From NCBI GenBank assembly GCA_025360895.1, contig JANYBF010000227.1:1-11931 (forward strand): a stretch of DNA of 11,931 bases, read 5' to 3'. Source of the stretch: Verrucomicrobiota bacterium (lineage in GTDB: Bacteria; Verrucomicrobiota; Verrucomicrobiia; Limisphaerales; JADLHS01). Of the stretch, positions 6,917-11,931 are shown in pieces (position 1 is the stretch's first letter; every line of letters starts with the position of its first letter). Both the position numbers and the translations under genes were made by a program. The notes under the pieces are model-generated. The model did no database searches and was not told the DNA's origin. It saw nothing but the letters and a program-made list of their open reading frames with translations.

Positions 6917-7804
6917 TTAAGGATTCAACGGCCGGGTGGAACGCTCTTGGAGCCAGCGCACGTCCACGTTGTTCGGCGAGGAGAAGTTGTCATTAACGTA
7001 CCCAGCCTGAACCAGAGGCGGCATGGTTCGTGGGTCGCGCCACCGGTGAATTTCCGAGTGCCCGTCGGCGAATGAAAAACCAGCGGCCAGGTGATGGTAC
7101 GAGCCGGGCAGGTCGTAAAAGCCATAGCTCGCGGGTTGGTCGGGCCAGCCGGCCATGCGCGTGGCGAAGTTCCCCATGTCAATGCTGTCCTCCCGCATAT
7201 CGAGAAAGACGAACGTGTTCGCCGGGCCGGGATTTTGCAGTTCGGTCTGTTTCAGATAAATCTTGTAGGCGCTGAAAATGGATCCCCAATTACCGTCCGT
7301 TCCGCCCCAACCGCCGAGAAAGATGTTCATGGAAATGCTGCGCACCCGAGGCTTGAACTCGTTGGCGACTACCGTGCCCGAACGGTCAGCGGGACATTTC
7401 CAAATGCTGAGGTTTTTACCACAGTACGGCCACATCGGGCTTTTCTTGATGGTCAGATCGGGATCCCAATCGGTGGGACTCGTTCCGGAAGGATTCAGGG
7501 TGCCGGTGACCCAGGCATAATCGGCCGTCCAGAGCTTGTCCCCGTCCAGCGATTCACTGGCATAGAGCAACCGGTCGTGGTTGTCATCTGAATACATCCG
7601 CCAAGCGAGCGCGAGCTGGCGATGATTGTTCATGCACGAAATCCCCTGCGTCTTGAGTTTGGCTTTGTTGAGGGCGGGCAGGAGCATCGCGGCGAGAATC
7701 GCAATAATGGCGACGACGACGAGCAATTCGATGAGCGTGAACGCCTTCGGCCGGGGAGGGCAAAAGGCGACCGGATCGAACCGCGCTGGATATTGAAAAC
7801 GCAT
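6917..7804 (-). CDS. Type II secretion-like pseudopilin, H-X9-DG family (copy 1)
   Basis: The protein has 295 aa from the ATG at 7804 (MRFQYPARFD). A prepilin peptide of about 21 residues ends before FTLIELLVVVAIIAILAAMLLPAL (read as two parts: FTLIELLVVV, then AIIAILAAMLLPAL); Glu at +5 of the mature protein is present, so PilD should cleave and methylate it. After the N-terminal helix comes a soluble domain with CMNNHRQLALAW, WKCPADRS and, near the C-terminus, HHLAAGFSFADGHSEIHRW, the H-X9-DG signature. Such proteins are abundant in Verrucomicrobia, Planctomycetes and Lentisphaerae and are thought to form surface or secretion pseudopili, with roles mostly unknown. The start is chosen because it follows the upstream element shared with the second copy at nearly the same distance. 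Confidence 0.88.
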   Translation of the reverse strand: MRFQYPARFDPVAFCPPRPKAFTLIELLVVVAIIAILAAMLLPALNKAKLKTQGISCMNNHRQLALAWRMYSDDNHDRLLYASESLDGDKLWTADYAWVTGTLNPSGTSPTDWDPDLTIKKSPMWPYCGKNLSIWKCPADRSGTVVANEFKPRVRSISMNIFLGGWGGTDGNWGSIFSAYKIYLKQTELQNPGPANTFVFLDMREDSIDMGNFATRMAGWPDQPASYGFYDLPGSYHHLAAGFSFADGHSEIHRWRDPRTMPPLVQAGYVNDNFSSPNNVDVRWLQERSTRPLNP

Positions 7805-7857
7805 GACCGCAGAAAAATAGTCCATCCGCAGTTGATGGATTGCAAGTGGCAAGGTGC
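7805..7857 (-). promoter_or_regulatory. Shared pseudopilin upstream element, copy 1
   Basis: Read on the minus strand, CCTTGCCACTTGCAATCCAT followed by CAACTGCGGATGGACTATTT and TTCTG precedes the ATG at 7804. Over 45 nt it matches the region before the second pseudopilin at 39 positions, including unbroken blocks CCACTTGCAATC and GCGGATGGACTATTTTTC. TTGCAA and TATTTT are separated by 20 nt in both copies, and TATTTT lies 9-10 nt before the ATG, so the element could be a promoter giving an almost leaderless mRNA. Alternatively it is a regulatory RNA leader. Confidence 0.6.
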
Positions 7858-7874
7858 GTCACGGCCACTTGCAA
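7840..7874. repeat. Perfect 11-bp inverted repeat between the pseudopilin genes
   Basis: TTGCAAGTGGC (7840-7850) and GCCACTTGCAA (7864-7874) pair perfectly around a 13-nt loop. One arm is part of the shared pseudopilin element. The equivalent position before the second copy can form GTGG/CCAC extended to 7 positions with one mismatch, so the hairpin is partly conserved. There is no T-run, so it does not look like the terminator of the preceding pseudopilin gene. Confidence 0.5.
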
Positions 7875-7922
7875 AGTCCGGCGGTAAACCAACGCGGCTT
7901 AAATTACGCCTACTGGATCAGC

Positions 7923-8756
7923 TCACCAGTGCTGCCGGTAACCGCTCTGCACGCGGCGGTAATCCGGCAGTTCGGCGGCGGGAACCGATTGCGGGAGACT
8001 GCCGCGATAGACTTTGGGCACGCGCCACTTCCAGCGTTCGGCATGGCCGTCGCCAAAGGAAAGATTGGCGCCCTGAGCGTGGCGGTTGGCCGGAATGTCC
8101 CACCAGACTTGCGCGTCACCCCAGTATTGCTGGGCGGGCATCCCGAAGGTGCAGTCGAAGATTTCGTCCTCATGGACCTCGATAAAGACGAAAAGTTGAG
8201 AGGGGTTCGGATCCCGAATCTCGGTAAGCTTCTTGAAACTCGGATTGGACCAACCATAGGGATCGAGTTCGGGGGCGCCGTTGATGCACAGGTTCATGTT
8301 GTAGCTACGCCAGCGGAGTTGGCTGAGGGAGACGCCGGCGGGCGTGGTGATGGTGGAACGGTCGGCCGGACAGTGGTAGATGCCCAAGGAACTATTGTAA
8401 GGGAAAAGCAGGCCGTTAACAATGCCAGCCGGATCCACGTCATACACGAAGTTGGTGCACCACGAGGCGGCGCTGGCTCCGGTGCCGCCGCCAATGAGCG
8501 CGATGGAATTGTTCGGTGGTAGTGAATCCGCGTGGTCGAGGGCGTAGAGATGCCAGCAAGTAGAGAGTTGTTTGAGGTTGTTCAGGCAAGCGATCGAATG
8601 GGCGCGCGCCCTGGCCTTGCTTAGTGCCGGTAAGAGCAGCGCCGCCAGAATCGCGATGATGGCAATGACCACGAGCAATTCGATGAGCGTGAAGGCCGTT
8701 CGCCGCCGTCGGCGGAAGTTGGCGGGGACAATCAGCGCTGGAGATTGCGGAATCAT
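7923..8756 (-). CDS. Type II secretion-like pseudopilin, H-X9-DG family (copy 2)
   Basis: The protein has 277 aa from the ATG at 8756 (MIPQSPALIVPANFRRRRRT). The prepilin cleavage site lies before FTLIELLVVIAIIAILAALL at residue 22, the same position as in copy 1, again with Glu at +5. The soluble domain has CLNNLKQLSTCW, YHCPADRST and HAQGANLSFGDGHAERWKWR (H-X9-DG). The arginine run just before the cleavage site is strong and keeps the leader cytoplasmic. Copy 1 starts 118 nt downstream, in the same direction but with its own upstream element, so the two may be separately transcribed paralogues. The frame is open further back to 8873, but that part overlaps the shared upstream element and is not coding. 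The specific role is unknown. Confidence 0.88.
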   Translation of the reverse strand: MIPQSPALIVPANFRRRRRTAFTLIELLVVIAIIAILAALLLPALSKARARAHSIACLNNLKQLSTCWHLYALDHADSLPPNNSIALIGGGTGASAASWCTNFVYDVDPAGIVNGLLFPYNSSLGIYHCPADRSTITTPAGVSLSQLRWRSYNMNLCINGAPELDPYGWSNPSFKKLTEIRDPNPSQLFVFIEVHEDEIFDCTFGMPAQQYWGDAQVWWDIPANRHAQGANLSFGDGHAERWKWRVPKVYRGSLPQSVPAAELPDYRRVQSGYRQHW

Positions 8757-8812
8757 ACGGCTCGGAAAAATAGTCCATCCGCCTTGGATAGATTGCAAGT
8801 GGTAAGGCGTGC
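8757..8812 (-). promoter_or_regulatory. Shared pseudopilin upstream element, copy 2
   Basis: Read on the minus strand, CCTTACCACTTGCAATCTAT followed by CCAAGGCGGATGGACTATTT and TTCCG precedes the ATG at 8756. It is the partner of the copy 1 element (39/45 identical) while the sequence further upstream does not match. The element shares the divergent spacer with the start of aroE at 8876, so a regulator binding here could also touch aroE expression. Confidence 0.6.
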
Positions 8813-8875
8813 CGCCGCCACATGGCGCACGAGTTTGAACTTTGAACTTCGCGCGGTTTCCCGTACAACCCACGC

Positions 8876-9754
8876 GTGTCCGAACCGTTCCGCCAGCCGA
8901 TTGACGCCTGCACGCGCTACTGCGCGGTGTTCGGCCATCCCATCAAACATTCGGCCTCGCCCGCGATGCAGAACGCAGGCCTCGCGGCGCTTGGACTTAA
9001 CTGGCGCTACCTCGCGTATGAAGTCGAGCCGGAGAATTTGCGAGAAGCCATTGCGGGCGCCAAACGCATGGGCTTTGTCGGCTTGAACCTCACCGTACCG
9101 CACAAATTGCTCGCGGTCGAAATGGTGGATGTGCTTGACGAATCGGCTAAAACTTGGGGGGCGGTGAACACGATCCGCTTTGAACCCGCCGGCAACGGAA
9201 TTATTCGCGCTCACGGTTTCAACACCGACGCCGAGGCAATCACGCGCGCTTTGCGCGAAGACTTGGGCCTGGAATTGCGCGGGGCGAAAGTGCTGTTGCT
9301 CGGTGCCGGCGGCGCCGGGCGCGTGGCGGCTTTGAAGCTGGCTGCGGAAGGTGTGAGTGAATTGCATCTCATCAACCGGACTGAAGCCAAGGCCGTCGCC
9401 GTAGCTGATGAAATCCGTACGCGTAGTCCTGGCGTGAAGGTCAGCGTCGGGTATCCGCGCGCGGAAGTAGATCTGGTCTTGAACGCCACTTCGCTGGGCT
9501 TGAAGGTGGAGGACGCGTTGCCGTTTGATCCAACGAAGTTTTCTCTCGAAAAAACGCACGCTGTTTACGATATGGTGTACCGTCCGGCAGAAACGTCGTT
9601 GCTCAAGGTGGCCAAGCTGGCGGGCTGTCGCACCGCCAATGGTCTCGGGATGTTGTTGTATCAGGGCGCGAAGGCGCTGGAAATCTGGAGCGGCCAACCC
9701 GGGCCGGTGGAAATTATGCGCCAGGCTTTGATGGAAAACGTATATGGGCATTGA
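8876..9754 (+). CDS. aroE: Shikimate dehydrogenase
   Basis: AroE reduces 3-dehydroshikimate to shikimate with NADPH in aromatic amino acid synthesis, in the cytoplasm. The product is 292 aa from a GTG at 8876. Shikimate-binding marks are GHPIKHSASP (Ser26, Ser28), NLTVPHK with the catalytic Lys77, AVNT with Asn98 and NTD with Asp118. The Rossmann loop GAGGAG is at 143-148, and NRTEAKA at 167-173 is the NADP-selecting motif. LNATSLGL and NGLGMLLYQGA are also typical of the family. Its length is normal. The last 11 nt overlap the start of the prepilin peptidase gene, so the two are probably translationally coupled. No Shine-Dalgarno precedes the start. Confidence 0.96.
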   Translation: MSEPFRQPIDACTRYCAVFGHPIKHSASPAMQNAGLAALGLNWRYLAYEVEPENLREAIAGAKRMGFVGLNLTVPHKLLAVEMVDVLDESAKTWGAVNTIRFEPAGNGIIRAHGFNTDAEAITRALREDLGLELRGAKVLLLGAGGAGRVAALKLAAEGVSELHLINRTEAKAVAVADEIRTRSPGVKVSVGYPRAEVDLVLNATSLGLKVEDALPFDPTKFSLEKTHAVYDMVYRPAETSLLKVAKLAGCRTANGLGMLLYQGAKALEIWSGQPGPVEIMRQALMENVYGH

Positions 9755-10874
9755 ACCAATTTTTGATCCCGCTGTCTGGGCGCGGGTGCCATTTCATTTT
9801 TGGTCGGTCGTGTTTTTTGTCTTTGGCAGCATCGTCGGGAGTTTCCTGAACGTCTGCATTCATCGGATGCCGCTGGGCCTGAGTGTGGTGTCGCCGTCGT
9901 CGCATTGTCCGTATTGTAAGTATTCAATCCCCTGGTTTCTCAATCTGCCGTTGATCACTTGGCTGTCGTTGCGCGGGAAATGCAAGAATTGCGCGGCCCC
10001 GATTTCTCCCCGCTATTTTCTCGTGGAACTCCTGACCGGCGTGGCGTTCCTCGGCTGCTGGCTGGCCTTTGGCCGGGAATCGGCCTGGCTCGCACTGGTG
10101 TATTCTATCTTTCTGGCGGGCTTGATCACCGCCACCTTCATTGACTTCGAGCATTTCATCATCCCGGACGAGATCACGCTCGGCGGCATCGTCGTGGGTT
10201 TCATCCTGTCGTTGGTGCTGCCCGCCCTGCACGGGGAAACATTGCTCGCGGGTAGTTTGATGAAAAGCCTCCTGGGCATTGGGGTCGGTGGTGGCCTGGT
10301 GTATTTCATTCTGCGGATGGGCAAGCTGCTATTTGGCCGGCAAAAAATTGAACTACCTCCGGATACCACCATTGTTTTTTCCGAATCCGCCGTTCACTTG
10401 CCGGATCGGGACATTCCGTACGAAGAAATTTTCTATCGCCGGTCGGATACCATCCACATGCAAGTGCGCCGGGTGGAACTGGTGGATCGCTGCTATCGGG
10501 ACGTCCCCGTGCGCCTGGCGTTGCTGGCGAAGCGGTTGGAGATTGGCGAGGATCAATTTGATCCCGAACAATGCTGGCACCTGGAGGTGGTGGCATCCGA
10601 ACTCGTGCTGCCGCGCGAAGCGATGGGCCTCGGGGACGTAAAGTTCATGGCGGCCATCGGCGCGTTCCTCGGGTGGCAGGCGACGATTTTTTCCCTGATG
10701 TTCAGTTCCCTGATCGGCTCGGTCGTGGGTATCACGCTCATTGTGCTGGGTAAACGCGAATGGTCCTCGCGTCTGCCGTATGGCCCTTACATTGCGGCGG
10801 CGGCGGTCGTGTGGTTATTTGCCGGGCAACGAATTCTCGACTGGATTTTCGGCAGCCGGCCCGGCCCCTTGTGA
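9744..10874 (+). CDS. pilD: Type IV prepilin peptidase/methyltransferase with a large insertion
   Basis: This A24 inner-membrane aspartic peptidase cleaves type IV prepilins and pseudopilins and methylates the new N-terminus. The product is 376 aa. An N-terminal membrane helix contains GSFLNVCIHRMP, followed by the zinc-type pairs Cys55/Cys58 and Cys80/Cys83 of the methyltransferase domain. The two catalytic aspartates are Asp134 in FIDFEHFIIPDEIT and Asp298 in MGLGDVKFMAAIGAFLGW. PilD proteins usually have about 260-290 residues. The extra length is mostly a hydrophilic insertion at about 199-292 between the membrane helices that carry the two aspartates. The ATG at 9744 lies within the end of aroE. 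The two pseudopilins on the other side of aroE are natural substrates. Confidence 0.95.
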   Translation: MGIEPIFDPAVWARVPFHFWSVVFFVFGSIVGSFLNVCIHRMPLGLSVVSPSSHCPYCKYSIPWFLNLPLITWLSLRGKCKNCAAPISPRYFLVELLTGVAFLGCWLAFGRESAWLALVYSIFLAGLITATFIDFEHFIIPDEITLGGIVVGFILSLVLPALHGETLLAGSLMKSLLGIGVGGGLVYFILRMGKLLFGRQKIELPPDTTIVFSESAVHLPDRDIPYEEIFYRRSDTIHMQVRRVELVDRCYRDVPVRLALLAKRLEIGEDQFDPEQCWHLEVVASELVLPREAMGLGDVKFMAAIGAFLGWQATIFSLMFSSLIGSVVGITLIVLGKREWSSRLPYGPYIAAAAVVWLFAGQRILDWIFGSRPGPL

Positions 10875-10918
10875 AATTTCCCGCAGTCGCGCTACGCTTG
10901 CCACCGCACTCCAAACGA

Positions 10919-10950
10919 AACACGCGCTGACGTTTCCGTCAGCGCGTGTT
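10919..10950 (-). terminator. Intrinsic terminator of the superoxide dismutase gene
   Basis: AACACGCGCTGACG and CGTCAGCGCGTGTT form a perfect 14-bp stem with a 4-nt loop. On the minus strand the loop is GAAA, a stable GNRA tetraloop, and the stem is followed by TTTCGTTT, a weak U-tract. It begins about 30 nt after the sod stop and also lies downstream of the convergent pilD gene, so it may serve both. Confidence 0.8.
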
Positions 10951-10980
10951 GAATCTCCAAAAATAAATCTGGTTCGTCGC

Positions 10981-11595
10981 TCAGTAATTCTTCGCGACTT
11001 CGTTCCAGTTCACCACATGCCAGAACGCCTTGAGGTAATCGGCACGCTTGTTCTGGTATTTGAGGTAGTAAGCGTGTTCCCAGACGTCCACGGCAAGGAC
11101 GGGCTTGCCTTCGCAACCGGCGACGGCTTTGCCCATGAGCGGATTGTCCTGGTTGGGCGTGGAAACGATTTCGAGCTTGCCGTTGTTGGAAACAAGCCAG
11201 GCCCAGCCGCTGCCGAACCGGCCAATGCCGGCGGCTTCAAACTTTGCCTGAAAGTCCGCGAACGAACCAAAGGCGGCCTTGATGTCGTCTCCAAGTTTGC
11301 CGGTTGGTGCGCCGCCCGCGTTCGGGCCCATGAGCTTCCAGAAAAAGGAGTGATTCCAATGACCGCCGCCGTTGTTGCGTACCGGGCCGCGAATGGCGTC
11401 GGGCACGACGCTCAGGTCGCGGATGATTTGTTCGAGGCTTTTGGCTTCGAGCGCGGCGTTGCCGGCGATGGCTTTGTTCAGGTTGTCCACGTAGGCCTTG
11501 TGATGGCGGTCGTGGTGAATTTCCATGGTGAGCGCGTCAATGTGGGGTTCGAGCGCGGCTTTGTCGTAGGGCAGGGCGGGCAGTTCAAATGGCAT
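10981..11595 (-). CDS. Superoxide dismutase, Fe/Mn family, probably Mn type
   Basis: The enzyme converts superoxide to hydrogen peroxide and oxygen. The product is 204 aa, a normal length. Metal ligands are His27 in MEIHHDRHH, His82 in WNHSFFW, and Asp170 and His174 in DVWEHAYYLKYQ. Gly78 region (NNGGGHWNH) together with Gln149 in STPNQDNPLMG is the arrangement usual for Mn-dependent enzymes, in which the outer-sphere glutamine comes from the second domain; metal use is still inferred. There is no signal peptide, so it is cytoplasmic. The gene is preceded by an AT-rich 107-nt spacer after hisH, in the same direction, and has its own terminator. No convincing promoter hexamers or Shine-Dalgarno are seen. 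Confidence 0.96.
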   Translation of the reverse strand: MPFELPALPYDKAALEPHIDALTMEIHHDRHHKAYVDNLNKAIAGNAALEAKSLEQIIRDLSVVPDAIRGPVRNNGGGHWNHSFFWKLMGPNAGGAPTGKLGDDIKAAFGSFADFQAKFEAAGIGRFGSGWAWLVSNNGKLEIVSTPNQDNPLMGKAVAGCEGKPVLAVDVWEHAYYLKYQNKRADYLKAFWHVVNWNEVAKNY

Positions 11596-11702
11596 AATCT
11601 ATTTTAGTTTAAGTTTGTAGCTAAACGGCTGGGTGTAAATTGCGATACCAGCAAATAAAATGCAAGATCGGACAACCTTTGGCTATCAGGTGAAATACGG
11701 GG

Positions 11703-11931
11703 CTACACCTCTTTGGCCAGTTCCGTAAAATTTTTCAACAACTGCAATCCCACTCCCTGGCTCTTCTCCGGATGAAACTGAGTGGCGAAGACGTTGTCCT
11801 TCCAGACGGAAGACGCAAATTCTTCGCCGTAATTCGTCCGCGTTGCGACGATGTTAGCATCGGTCGGTTGCGGATAAAAGCTGTGGACGAAATAAACGTA
11901 GCTGCCATCCGCCACGCCGCGATACAGCGGA
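11703..11931 (-). CDS. hisH: Imidazole glycerol phosphate synthase, glutaminase subunit, C-terminal part
   Basis: HisH hydrolyses glutamine and channels ammonia to HisF in histidine biosynthesis. Only the last 76 residues are in the window; the frame is open to the right edge. PLYRGVADGSYVYFVHSFYP, TNYGEEFASSV and FATQFHPEKSQGVGLQLLKN are the characteristic C-terminal sequence, including the catalytic His and Glu in FHPEKSQ. The internal GTG at about 11915 is not a true start, because the conserved PLYRG continues before it. The downstream gene in the same direction is sod, 107 nt away. Confidence 0.92.
   Translation of the reverse strand, partial: PLYRGVADGSYVYFVHSFYPQPTDANIVATRTNYGEEFASSVWKDNVFATQFHPEKSQGVGLQLLKNFTELAKEV

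Noticed and set aside
7805..7874. Sigma-54 promoter (GG-N10-GC) in the pseudopilin element
   Set aside because: TTGCAA is present, but no TGGCAC-like half lies at the right spacing in both copies on either strand.
7622..8522. Two overlapping plus-strand open frames of about 190-220 codons
   Set aside because: They are antisense to the two pseudopilin genes, and cross their start region and shared upstream element.
8753..9751. A 332-codon open frame on the minus strand
   Set aside because: It is antisense to aroE, which has all family motifs; its translation is rich in His, Arg and Gln and shows no domain. It reflects codon bias of the GC-rich real gene.
10741..11607. A 288-codon open frame on the plus strand
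   Set aside because: It runs antisense through the superoxide dismutase gene and through its terminator; no family features.
1..11931. CRISPR arrays, tRNA or rRNA genes, transposases or integrases
   Set aside because: I looked for regular direct repeats, cloverleaf-like segments and recombinase motifs and saw none.

Overview
The window most resembles a chromosomal segment of a Verrucomicrobiota bacterium, probably from the Pedosphaera/Limisphaerales side of the phylum. The clues are two prepilin-like proteins of the H-X9-DG pseudopilin type that this phylum carries in large numbers, a GC-rich composition, near absence of Shine-Dalgarno sequences in front of genes, a large secreted subtilase with added beta domains, and a GC-rich REP-like palindrome. 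This placement is inference from gene content; there is no rRNA or other phylogenetic marker to confirm it.

Layout from left to right. (1) 1-2728, minus: an S8 subtilisin-like secreted protease whose C-terminus runs off the left edge. (2) 2950-4841, plus: a DndC-like DNA-phosphorothioation sulfurtransferase, shorter than usual at its C-terminus, followed 5 nt later by an HNH endonuclease whose N-terminal half looks like the sulfur-binding domain of ScoMcrA-type enzymes. (3) 4992-6734, minus, convergent to the previous pair: a NifS/DndA-like cysteine desulfurase, then a DUF6883-like gene and a DUF4926-like gene joined by a TGATG overlap. (4) 6917-8756, minus: two paralogous pseudopilin genes, each preceded by the same 45-bp upstream element. 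(5) 8876-10874, plus: aroE (shikimate dehydrogenase) overlapping pilD (prepilin peptidase). (6) 10981-11595, minus: superoxide dismutase with a strong terminator. (7) 11703-11931, minus: the C-terminal end of hisH, cut by the right edge.

The most interesting part is 2950-6734. It holds a sulfur-activating desulfurase, a DNA-sulfur transferase and a probable sulfur-sensing nuclease within 4 kb, but no dndB, dndD, dndE or dndFGH. It is either a compact, undescribed phosphorothioation-linked system or a decaying Dnd island in which the nuclease has replaced the missing genes. Known ScoMcrA-type nucleases cut phosphorothioated DNA, so co-transcription with a DndC homologue is paradoxical.

Two further signals deserve attention. 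A REP-like palindrome sits in frame inside the cysteine desulfurase and is translated as a surface-loop insertion. The pseudopilin upstream element is 39/45 identical between two genes whose remaining non-coding sequence has diverged. The pseudopilins and the prepilin peptidase that should process them are separated only by aroE. There are no tRNAs, rRNAs, CRISPR arrays, transposases or integrases that I can see, and no gene-free stretch longer than about 220 bases.
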